Shown here piece after piece: positions 1-9,069 of a DNA stretch of 23,473 nucleotides. The notes under the pieces were generated by a model. It saw only the letters and a program-made list of their open reading frames with translations, searched no databases and was not told the origin of the DNA. The DNA is from Bacteroidota bacterium. Its GTDB lineage: Bacteria > Bacteroidota > Bacteroidia > Bacteroidales > JADFUO01. Both the position numbers and the translations under genes were made by a program. The stretch spans positions 1 through 23,473 of the forward strand of contig JAUWKH010000002.1 in the NCBI GenBank assembly GCA_030614305.1, in the 5' to 3' direction. Every line of letters begins with the position of its first letter. Within the stretch, counting starts at the first letter, position 1.

Positions 1-274
1 AATAATCTATCAAAATCCATTCCGCATTTTTAAAACCTTCTTTATGCCACGGATTTGCACCGCTTACTTTTTTTACCTCATAAATCACTGAATCCGCAAT
101 TGATTCAACCTGAACTTTTGAAGTTCCATGACATATAATAAAAAAATTACAAACTGCATTAGGTATATTTGTTAAATTCAGGCTTACAATATTTTTTCCT
201 TTTTTTTCCTGAATACCGTGAATTATTATATCAGTTAATATTTGTGATTTTGTCTTACGGGTTTTTATTACCAT
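1..274 (-). CDS. rsfS: Ribosomal silencing factor RsfS (partial, 3' end outside window)
   Basis: Reading the minus strand from the ATG at 274 gives 91 codons that stay open to the window edge. The product starts MVIKTRKTKSQILTDIIIHG and has the RsfS/Iojap (YbeB) hallmarks: an internal stretch with CNFFIICHGTSKVQVESIAD and, near the cut, the signature WHKEGF followed by AEWILIDY. RsfS binds ribosomal protein uL14 on the large subunit and blocks subunit joining when nutrients are short. Family members are about 105-130 residues, so only the last 20-40 residues are missing. It is divergent from guaB, with 181 bp between the two starts. The family call rests on the motifs seen; the role is known for the family. 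Confidence 0.9.
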   Translation of the reverse strand, partial: MVIKTRKTKSQILTDIIIHGIQEKKGKNIVSLNLTNIPNAVCNFFIICHGTSKVQVESIADSVIYEVKKVSGANPWHKEGFKNAEWILIDY

Positions 275-296
275 TTAATATTTAAATTTGCGAGTG

Positions 297-304
297 CAAA
301 AATA
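297..304 (-). promoter_or_regulatory. Candidate Bacteroidetes -7 box for rsfS
   Basis: On the minus strand this reads TATTTTTG, a match to the Bacteroidetes sigma-A -7 consensus TAnnTTTG. It lies 22 bp upstream of the rsfS ATG, almost the same distance as the guaB box on the other strand. No convincing -33 TTG is seen, so support is moderate. Confidence 0.4.
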
Positions 305-424
305 AGCAATTTAATTATAAAATACACATGGATTTTTATTTTTAAACAGTTGAACCATTTAGCAGCATTTTATATTATATATTTTTATTAACAAAATTTA
401 AGATGAAATATAAGCTATTTTTTA

Positions 425-432
425 TACATTTG
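425..432 (+). promoter_or_regulatory. Candidate Bacteroidetes -7 box for guaB
   Basis: TACATTTG matches TAnnTTTG and ends 23 bp before the guaB ATG, implying a short leader of about 15-20 nt. No clear -33 TTTG/TTG is found 19-21 bp upstream. The leader is too short for a riboswitch. Confidence 0.45.
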
Positions 433-449
433 CAGGAATTTTAAATTAA

Positions 450-1925
<1,476 letters not shown>

Positions 1926-1977
1926 AATAAAAATTAATTTTTAAATATATATGTTTAATTAAAATTCAAAAACTACA

Positions 1978-4077
1978 ATGTTAAAAAAAAGAAAATTACA
2001 ACTAAAGGGAAATAAAAGTATCTTCAGAATGGTTATGCTTTTTGTTGTGTTAGGATTGTTACAAAACACATATGCCCAACAAGACGATAATAAAGTATTA
2101 ATTACAATCGGTGGTGATAAAGTTACTGTTGCCGAATTCATGAATGTTTATCAAAAAAATAATGTTAAAGGCGAAGTACTTGACAAAAAATCACTTGAAG
2201 ATTATCTTGACCTATATATTAATTTTAAATTAAAGGTAAAAGAAGCCGAAGATATTGGTTTAGATACGGTTAGGGCTTTTATAGACGAATTAAAAGGCTA
2301 CCGCCAACAGCTTGCACAACCATATTTTATTGACGAAGAAGTTACCGAAGAACTGCTTAAAGAAGCATATCAAAGAAAACTTATTGACATCAGGGCAAGC
2401 CATATTCTGATAAAAATTGATCAAAATGCTACTCCTGCTGATACTCTTGAAGCTTATAACAAAATTCTGGAAGTAGAAGAACGACTTTCAAACGGTGAAG
2501 ATTTCAGGGAATTGGCAATTGAATTATCAGATGACCCAACAGCAAAGGATATGGAGGCTATACCGGGTCAACGGCCTTTCAGAAAAGGTAATGGCGGTGA
2601 TTTAGGTTATTTTACGGTTTTTGATATGCTTTACCCGTTTGAAGAAAGATCATATAACACTAATCTTGGCGAAGTATCAGACATAGTACGAACAAAATAC
2701 GGGTATCATCTTATTAAAATTACTGACATTAAAGAAGCAATGGGTATAGCTGAGGTTGCACATATTTATATTGCAATGCCAAAAGATGCCTCTCCCGAAG
2801 ATTCTTTAAATACGAAAAACAAAATAGATGAAATTTATAAAGAGCTTCTTGACGGTACAAGTTTTGAAGACATGGTAAAAAAATATTCCGAAGATAAAGG
2901 TTCGGTTGAAAAGGGAGGTGTGTTGACAAAATTCGGAGTTAACCGTATGGTGCCTGAATTTATTGTTGCAATTTCCGATTTGACTGAACCGGATGAAATT
3001 TCCGAACCAATTTTAACTTCTTATGGATGGCATATACTTAAACTGGTCAATAAGAAAAAACCCGGAACTTTTGATGAAGAAAAAAATGCTTTAAATCAAC
3101 GTTTGGTTAAAGATGCACGCTCATATAAAAGTAAGGAGTCAATAATTAATAAAATCAAAAAAGAATATATATTTAAAGAATATCCAAAAGCCAAAATTGA
3201 ACTTCTTGCAGTTGTAGATTCAACTATTTTAGTTAATACGTGGGATGTTGAAAAAGCAATAAATTTAAATAAACCTTTATTCAAATTAGAAAAAAATATA
3301 TTTACACAATTTGATTTTGCAAAATATCTTGCAGCAAATCAAAAAGGTAAACATACGGAAACTGTTGAGGTTTATTTTAATAACGCTTATAATAATTTTG
3401 TCAATAAATCATGTATTGACTATTTTGATTCCCATCTGGAAGAAAAATACCCTGACTTTAAATTATTAATGAAAGAATACAGGGATGGAATTTTATTGTT
3501 TGAGCTAACCGATCAAAAAGTATGGTCAAAAGCCATTAAAGATACTGCCGGATTAAACGCTTTTTATAAAAAAAATAAAAATAATTATATGTGGGATAAA
3601 CGATTAAATGCTTCAATATATACTGTAAAAGAACCTGAAATTACTGAGGAATTACGTCAGCAAATCTATAAATATTCACGCCTCTTTACGAATGATTCTA
3701 TTACTTTTTCTTTCGATGGTTCTTACAAAACATTTAAATGCTTATCTCCCGATGATATCCTGAACAAATACAATAATGATTCGGTTATAAACATAAACGT
3801 AGAAACAGATATTTTTTCTAAAGGTGATAACTATTTTACCGACAATATCAATTGGGAAGAAGGGATAAGCGATAATTTTAAATCGGACATAGATAATTCA
3901 GTTACATTTGTTTATGTATATCAGCTAATAAAACCGGAACCAAAATCATTGGATGAAGCAAAAGGTTTAATAACAGCTGATTATCAAACATATCTTGAAA
4001 AAGAATGGATAAAATCACTTAAAAAGAAATATCCTGTTATTATTAATGAAAATGTTTTAGAGTTAATCAATAACTAA
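1978..4077 (+). CDS. Large periplasmic foldase with two PPIC (parvulin) domains
   Basis: The product has 699 residues. A basic N-terminus and hydrophobic stretch at about 16-33, ending TYA before Gln34, form a signal peptide. A SurA-N-like helical region follows (40-130). Then come two parvulin-type peptidyl-prolyl isomerase domains: the first at about 137-250 (IRASHILIKI at its start, GGDLGYF, YGYHLIKI at its end) and the second at about 258-358 (EVAHIYIAM, KGGVLTKFG, YGWHILKL). The C-terminal half (360-699) is charged, not recognisable, and probably a second helical chaperone module. Proteins of this type are thought to help outer-membrane proteins fold in the periplasm. The next gene begins 9 bp downstream, so the two are almost certainly co-transcribed. 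Family assignment is firm; substrates are unknown. Confidence 0.88.
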   Translation: MLKKRKLQLKGNKSIFRMVMLFVVLGLLQNTYAQQDDNKVLITIGGDKVTVAEFMNVYQKNNVKGEVLDKKSLEDYLDLYINFKLKVKEAEDIGLDTVRAFIDELKGYRQQLAQPYFIDEEVTEELLKEAYQRKLIDIRASHILIKIDQNATPADTLEAYNKILEVEERLSNGEDFRELAIELSDDPTAKDMEAIPGQRPFRKGNGGDLGYFTVFDMLYPFEERSYNTNLGEVSDIVRTKYGYHLIKITDIKEAMGIAEVAHIYIAMPKDASPEDSLNTKNKIDEIYKELLDGTSFEDMVKKYSEDKGSVEKGGVLTKFGVNRMVPEFIVAISDLTEPDEISEPILTSYGWHILKLVNKKKPGTFDEEKNALNQRLVKDARSYKSKESIINKIKKEYIFKEYPKAKIELLAVVDSTILVNTWDVEKAINLNKPLFKLEKNIFTQFDFAKYLAANQKGKHTETVEVYFNNAYNNFVNKSCIDYFDSHLEEKYPDFKLLMKEYRDGILLFELTDQKVWSKAIKDTAGLNAFYKKNKNNYMWDKRLNASIYTVKEPEITEELRQQIYKYSRLFTNDSITFSFDGSYKTFKCLSPDDILNKYNNDSVININVETDIFSKGDNYFTDNINWEEGISDNFKSDIDNSVTFVYVYQLIKPEPKSLDEAKGLITADYQTYLEKEWIKSLKKKYPVIINENVLELINN

Positions 4078-4086
4078 AAACCAACT

Positions 4087-4926
4087 TTGAAAAAGATATT
4101 TTTATTATTATTGGTTTTTATTTTTGCCTGCACAAGAGGACCGGACAACGATTCGGATGATGTCATTGCAAGGGTTTACGATGAAGACTTATATAAATCG
4201 GAATTAGACGGTATAGTACCTCCCGGAACATCAATTAGGGATAGTTTATTAATTACAAAAAATTTCATCAATAACTGGATACGTCAAAATTTAATTGTTT
4301 ACCAGGCTGAAAAAAACCTAACTGATGAACAAAAGGATTTCAGCAAACAACTTGAAACTTACAGAAATTCGTTAATTATTTATCAATACGAATCAAATTT
4401 AATTAAGCAAAAATTAGACACTGTTGTTACGAATGAAGAAATTGAAGATTATTACGAAAAAAATAAAAACAACTTTGAACTTAAAGATGATATTGTAAAA
4501 ATTAATTTTGTTAAGCTGGATATTGATTCTCCTTTTGTTGATAAAATTAAAAACTTTTTAATATCCGATATTGCTGAAGATAAGGATTCACTGGCAATAT
4601 ATTGCGAGATGGTTGCAGAAGAGTATTTCCTGGATAACGAAACATGGGTTCTTTTCAACAATCTGACAAAGAATATTCCGATAAAAACTTATAATCAGGA
4701 AATTTTTCTAAAAAATAACAGGTTTATTGAAATTTCAGATACTCCATATCTCTATTTAATTAATTTCATTGATTTTAAGATAAAGGAAAGTATTTCGCCG
4801 CTTAGCATTGAAAAAGAAAATATCAGGAGTATAATTTTAAATAAACGTAAAATGGAATTAATTAAAAATATGGAAAACGAAATTTTTAATTATGCTTTGA
4901 AAAACAACAAATTTGAGATTTATTAA
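4087..4926 (+). CDS. SurA-like lipoprotein without an obvious PPIase domain
   Basis: The product has 279 residues and uses a TTG start. There is an in-frame stop (the previous gene's TAA) just upstream and no in-frame ATG until about residue 175. The TTG start also gives a perfect lipoprotein signal, MKKIFLLLLVFIFAC, with the lipidated Cys at 15. The mature part begins with an acidic linker and then a segment (VIARVYDEDLYKSELDGIVP) resembling the start of SurA N domains. A helical region with YYEKNKNNFELKD follows at about 120. That motif normally precedes a parvulin domain, but no HI-L-I/GG-LG/GxHI motifs follow. I infer a chaperone-only paralogue anchored to a membrane, working with the PPIC proteins on each side. 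It follows its upstream neighbour by 9 bp. Confidence 0.75.
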   Translation: MKKIFLLLLVFIFACTRGPDNDSDDVIARVYDEDLYKSELDGIVPPGTSIRDSLLITKNFINNWIRQNLIVYQAEKNLTDEQKDFSKQLETYRNSLIIYQYESNLIKQKLDTVVTNEEIEDYYEKNKNNFELKDDIVKINFVKLDIDSPFVDKIKNFLISDIAEDKDSLAIYCEMVAEEYFLDNETWVLFNNLTKNIPIKTYNQEIFLKNNRFIEISDTPYLYLINFIDFKIKESISPLSIEKENIRSIILNKRKMELIKNMENEIFNYALKNNKFEIY

Positions 4927-5010
4927 TAATATATTTCTTTCAATTAAGTTATATTAATTATAAATTTAATTAATCCGTCTATAATGTGCAAGAATTTAAA
5001 TAAATATTAA

Positions 5011-5056
5011 AAATTACAAATTACATCCCGAAAGTTTTCAGGACCAAATTACAAAT
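5011..5056. repeat. Imperfect palindrome flanked by 11-bp direct repeats
   Basis: In the 141-bp gap before the SurA gene, TCCCGAAA (5026-5033) and TTTCAGGA (5036-5043) form an imperfect hairpin with one mismatch around GT. Exact direct repeats AAATTACAAAT flank it at 5011-5021 and 5046-5056. It is much more GC-rich than its surroundings. It may be a dispersed intergenic repeat rather than a terminator, since no T-tract follows. Only one copy is present here. Confidence 0.45.
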
Positions 5057-5067
5057 AAATCAACCGG

Positions 5068-6432
5068 ATGAAAAAATTATTCCCTTACTCAATCAAGCAT
5101 ATTTTTATATTTACCGGATTATTTTTTTTATTGAATATTAATTACGTTTTTTCTCAGGAAAAGGTTATTGATCAGGTAATTGCTATTGTTGGTAAAAATA
5201 TTATTTTATCATCAGATATTGAAGGGCAGTATTTTCAGTATCGCACGCAGGAAGACATACGTGGCAGTGCTTCAACCGTAAAGTGCCAGATACTTGAAAA
5301 TTTACTTTTTCAAAAACTTTTACTCAATCAGGCGCAAATTGACAGCACAGAAGTCTCTGACAGCCAGGTGGAGCAATCAATGGATCAAAGAATACGCTAT
5401 TACGTTGCCCAATTCGGATCTCAAGAAAAATTAGAAAAATTTTATGATAAAACTATCCTTGAGATTAAAGACGAAATGCGCGAATTGGTCAAAGACCAAA
5501 TGCTCTCAGAGACCATTCAACAGGAAATAACTCAAAATACAAATATAACTCCATCTGATGTAAAATCATTCTTCAGGAAAATTCCAAAAGACAGTCTGCC
5601 TTTAATTAACACAGAATATGAGATCGGGCAAATTGTTAAGAAACCGCCAATAAGTGTTTCCGAAAAACTTATCGTTAAAGAAAAATTAAATACTTTTAGA
5701 CAACGAATATTAAATGGTGCAAGTTTTTCCACACTTGCTATTTTATATTCAGAAGATCCGGGCTCTGCAAAAACCGGTGGAGAAGTGGGTTTATCAAAAA
5801 AAGGTGAATTATACCCCGAATTTGAAGCTGTTGCTTTTAATTTAAAAAAAGGTGAAGTTTCAGAGATTGTTGAAACCGAAGCCGGATTCCATATTCTTCA
5901 ACTAATTGAACGCAAGGGCGAATATATAAATGTACGACACATACTGATACAAACAAAACCATCGCCTCTTGACCTGTTGAATGCCAGAAATTTTCTTGAC
6001 AGCGTTGCCACTTTAATTGAGAATGATTCAATTACTTTTGAAAAAGCGGTAATTAAATTTTCTGATGATCCGGGTAAAATTAATGGTGGCTTACTTATTA
6101 ATCCCATAACCGGAACCACACAATTTGAAGCTGATCAGTTAGACCCCAAAGTCTTCTTTGTTATTGATAAACTAAAAGTTCACGAAATATCAAACCCGGT
6201 ACCTTTTATAACAGAGGATGGCAAAGATGCTTATCGCCTGCTTTATCTGAATATAAGAACAATGCCACACAGAGCAAATTTAAGGGAAGATTACGACAAA
6301 ATACAAAACTGGGCTTTGGAAGAAAAAAATTATAAAGTAATTAGTGATTGGATTAAAAATAAAGCAAAAAAAACTTATGTGAAAATTATTGACGAATATA
6401 AAAACTGTGATTTTCAATATAAATGGTTTTAA
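5068..6432 (+). CDS. SurA-type periplasmic peptidyl-prolyl isomerase/chaperone
   Basis: The product has 454 residues. A signal peptide (residues 1-29, ending VFS before Gln30) is followed by the SurA N-terminal chaperone domain, with VIDQVIAIVGKNIILSSDIE at 33-52 as the classic opening and a helical stretch to about 165. Two parvulin domains follow: about 183-283 (YEIGQIV, GGEVGLSKKGEL, AGFHILQLIERKG) and about 287-395 (VNVR-like HILI, GGLL). A short C-terminal helix ends the protein (about 425-454). Length and order match E. coli SurA (428 residues), which delivers unfolded beta-barrel proteins to the BAM complex. It is the third foldase-like gene in a row, 141 bp after the lipoprotein, and a repeat element lies in the gap. 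No terminator is seen in the 202 bp to the next gene. Confidence 0.9.
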   Translation: MKKLFPYSIKHIFIFTGLFFLLNINYVFSQEKVIDQVIAIVGKNIILSSDIEGQYFQYRTQEDIRGSASTVKCQILENLLFQKLLLNQAQIDSTEVSDSQVEQSMDQRIRYYVAQFGSQEKLEKFYDKTILEIKDEMRELVKDQMLSETIQQEITQNTNITPSDVKSFFRKIPKDSLPLINTEYEIGQIVKKPPISVSEKLIVKEKLNTFRQRILNGASFSTLAILYSEDPGSAKTGGEVGLSKKGELYPEFEAVAFNLKKGEVSEIVETEAGFHILQLIERKGEYINVRHILIQTKPSPLDLLNARNFLDSVATLIENDSITFEKAVIKFSDDPGKINGGLLINPITGTTQFEADQLDPKVFFVIDKLKVHEISNPVPFITEDGKDAYRLLYLNIRTMPHRANLREDYDKIQNWALEEKNYKVISDWIKNKAKKTYVKIIDEYKNCDFQYKWF

Positions 6433-6634
6433 TTGACTTATATAATTGTAACTAAGCAGTTTAATAACCATTAGTATATAAATGTAAATGTGTTAAAGGC
6501 AATCCTTTATTCCACTATTCCAGCTTTTTAATATTTTATAATAAATTAATAACTTAATTTTATCGTATTTTATTAAACTTAATTAGTGACAAATAATTAA
6601 TATTACTAAACTTCAAACTTTAAAAAAATTTCTT

Positions 6635-7600
6635 ATGCAGTACAAATCGGATGTAGAAGCAATTGATGCCTTTGTTGAAAAATACGAACTGTTAAAAGCT
6701 GAAATTGCAAAAACTATTGTTGGACAGGATGAAGTAGTAAAAAACACATTAATTTCCATTTTCAGCAAAGGACATGTTTTATTAGTAGGTGTTCCGGGAT
6801 TAGCAAAAACATTGATGGTAAATACAATTTCAAAAGTTCTGGGATTAAAATACAGCCGCATTCAATTCACACCCGATTTAATGCCTTCGGATATTATCGG
6901 TACTGAAATTTTAGATGAAAACCGAAAATTCAAATTTATTAAAGGACCTGTTTTTGCAAATATTCTTTTAGCTGATGAAATAAATCGTACACCCCCTAAA
7001 ACACAATCTGCCCTGCTTGAAGCTATGCAGGAAAAAGCAATTACTGTTGCCGGAAATTCATATCAGCTTGAAGAACCTTTTTTTGTTCTTGCCACTCAAA
7101 ATCCTATTGAACAAGAAGGCACCTATCCCCTACCAGAAGCACAACTTGATAGGTTTATGTTTAATATCTGGCTTGATTATCCTTCTTTTAACGAAGAAAT
7201 TGATATTGTAAAAAGAACCACTGCAGAAGAATTAGCCAATCCGGAAGTGATATTAAGCAGGGAAGAAATTTTATTTTTCCAGAATCTGATACGAAAAGTT
7301 CCTGTGCCTGATAATGTGATTAATTATGCTGTGAATTTAGCCTCAAAAACCAGGCCTTTTACAAAGGAAGCACATCAATGGGCTAATGATTATCTTTCGT
7401 GGGGTGCAGGTCCCAGAGCTTCGCAATACATGATAGTCGGAGCTAAATGCCATGCCGCAATTACAGGAAAGTATTCGCCTGATATTGAAGATGTCAAAGC
7501 TATAGTAATATCAATTTTACGCCATCGTATTATCAGAAACTACAAAGCTGAAGCCGAAGGAATAAGTATTGAAATGATTATTAATGAATTTTTAAAATAA
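6635..7600 (+). CDS. MoxR-family AAA+ ATPase
   Basis: This is a 321-residue cytoplasmic AAA+ protein. Walker A GVPGLAKT is at 52-59, Walker B LLADEINR at 111-118, sensor 1 ATQNP at 153-157, and LDRF at 171-174 supplies the arginine-finger region. The C-terminal lid (about 225-321) is normal for MoxR. MoxR ATPases usually work with VWA-domain and DUF58 proteins in stress tolerance or metal insertion, and in Bacteroidetes moxR is typically followed by DUF58 and bat genes. Here no such partner follows: the next gene, 15 bp downstream, is an efflux adaptor. The 202 bp upstream (6433-6634) are very AT-rich and show no clear TAnnTTTG box or terminator. Confidence 0.93.
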   Translation: MQYKSDVEAIDAFVEKYELLKAEIAKTIVGQDEVVKNTLISIFSKGHVLLVGVPGLAKTLMVNTISKVLGLKYSRIQFTPDLMPSDIIGTEILDENRKFKFIKGPVFANILLADEINRTPPKTQSALLEAMQEKAITVAGNSYQLEEPFFVLATQNPIEQEGTYPLPEAQLDRFMFNIWLDYPSFNEEIDIVKRTTAEELANPEVILSREEILFFQNLIRKVPVPDNVINYAVNLASKTRPFTKEAHQWANDYLSWGAGPRASQYMIVGAKCHAAITGKYSPDIEDVKAIVISILRHRIIRNYKAEAEGISIEMIINEFLK

Positions 7601-7615
7601 TAAAATATTCTCTAT

Positions 7616-9064
7616 ATGAAAAAAAACAAAATATACATCTACGCAGCAATTGTTGTAGCTGTTATTATTTTGATCTGGTTTTTTTCCGGAACAAAAAGCA
7701 GCGGAATTGAAACAATAAAGGTGCCTGTTAAATTCGGTAAATTCCAGATAAATGTAACAACAACAGGTGAACTTGAAGCCAAAAATTCAGAAAAAATATT
7801 AGGACCTTCCAATTTAAGAACAGTTAGAATATGGCAACTCACAATCGAAGATATAATCCCTGATGGTACTGTTGTTGATTCGGGTGAATATGTTGCAACC
7901 CTCGACAGAACAGAATTAAGCAACAGAATAAAAGACGTTGAAACAGATCTTGAAAAACTTGAATCGCAATACATCAAAACACAGTTCGACACCGCAATGG
8001 AACTCAGAAATGCACGTAACGAACTAATAAATTTAGAATACAACCTCGAAGAAATCAATATTGAACTTGAGCAATCAATTTATGAACCACCTTCAACAAT
8101 CCGTCAAATAAAAATCAGTCTCGACAAAGCACAAAGGTCGCTTGAACAAGCAACCAGCAACTACATATTAAAATATAAAAAAGCCAAGGCTACCATGCAG
8201 GAAGTTGCTGCCACAAAAACCAAAACCGAAAGAAATTACCAGCAAATGCTTGATGTTTTGGCACAATTTACAGTAAAAGCTCCAAAATCAGGGATGGTGA
8301 TTTACAGGCGTGGTTGGGACGGCAAAAAGCAAGCTGTAGGAAGCCAGATAAGTGCATGGGATCCTGTAGTTGCTACTTTGCCAAATTTAAAAGAAATGAT
8401 ATCAAAAACCTATGTTAATGAAATTGATATCAGCAAAGTAAAAGAAGGTCAAAAAGTTGAAATCGGTATTGATGCATTCCCGGAAAAAAGTTATACCGGA
8501 ATTGTAAACGAAGTAGCAAATATCGGTGAACAAATGCGAAATTCAAATGCCAAAGTATTTGAAGTAACTATTGAAGTTAATGAATACGACTCGATACTTC
8601 GTCCGGCAATGACAACAAAAAATACAATCATTACAGACATTATCGACAGTGTTTTGTTTATCCCGATTGAATCTATTCATAACAACGACAGCCTCTCATT
8701 TGTATATACTTCAAATTCAAAAAAACATGTAATTACAGGTAAAAGCAATGAAAACGAAATAATAATCAGAGCCGGACTTGAGAAGGATGAGAAAATTTTC
8801 CTTGCAGCTCCCGAAAATGCTAATGATTACAAATTGAGCACTTTAGACACTTCAATTGTAAATAAATTTAAAAGATTAGATGAAATTCCTGAAAAAAAAC
8901 CAGAAACAGATACAATTCAAGAATTTTTAAAAAAAACGAAGGGCGGTAATTTTCCTGCTGAAATGAAAAATCTTAGCAAGGATAAATCGCAAAAGGTAAT
9001 GAAAAAACAAGGTGGAAAATCCGAAAGACAAGGCGATAAATCCAAAGGAAAACGCGGGAAATAA
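7616..9064 (+). CDS. Inner-membrane efflux adaptor (MacA/HlyD-type membrane fusion protein)
   Basis: The product has 482 residues. A single N-terminal membrane anchor (about 8-24) is followed by half a lipoyl domain with TTTGELEAK near 50. A long alpha-helical hairpin spans about 100-215 and is rich in Glu/Lys heptads. The second lipoyl half (FTVKAPKSGMVIY at about 218-230) and beta-barrel domains follow (YVNEIDISKVKEGQKVEI near 266, PAMTTKN near 340). The last 60 residues are a Lys/Gly-rich tail. Such adaptors bridge an inner-membrane ABC or RND pump to TolC. It lies 15 bp behind moxR and ends 5 bp from the convergent RND gene. Its likely partners, a MacB-type permease and TolC, are more than 10 kb away at 19372-22351. 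Confidence 0.88.
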   Translation: MKKNKIYIYAAIVVAVIILIWFFSGTKSSGIETIKVPVKFGKFQINVTTTGELEAKNSEKILGPSNLRTVRIWQLTIEDIIPDGTVVDSGEYVATLDRTELSNRIKDVETDLEKLESQYIKTQFDTAMELRNARNELINLEYNLEEINIELEQSIYEPPSTIRQIKISLDKAQRSLEQATSNYILKYKKAKATMQEVAATKTKTERNYQQMLDVLAQFTVKAPKSGMVIYRRGWDGKKQAVGSQISAWDPVVATLPNLKEMISKTYVNEIDISKVKEGQKVEIGIDAFPEKSYTGIVNEVANIGEQMRNSNAKVFEVTIEVNEYDSILRPAMTTKNTIITDIIDSVLFIPIESIHNNDSLSFVYTSNSKKHVITGKSNENEIIIRAGLEKDEKIFLAAPENANDYKLSTLDTSIVNKFKRLDEIPEKKPETDTIQEFLKKTKGGNFPAEMKNLSKDKSQKVMKKQGGKSERQGDKSKGKRGK

Positions 9065-9069
9065 TTATT

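Noticed and set aside
421..439. Possible purine riboswitch ahead of guaB
   Set aside because: The candidate -7 box leaves a leader of only about 15-20 nt, too short for any purine aptamer.
7639..8058. 139-residue open frame on the minus strand
   Set aside because: It lies wholly inside the efflux adaptor gene in antisense, has no recognisable domain, and its Ser/Leu/Ile-rich composition is what antisense of a Lys/Glu-rich gene gives.
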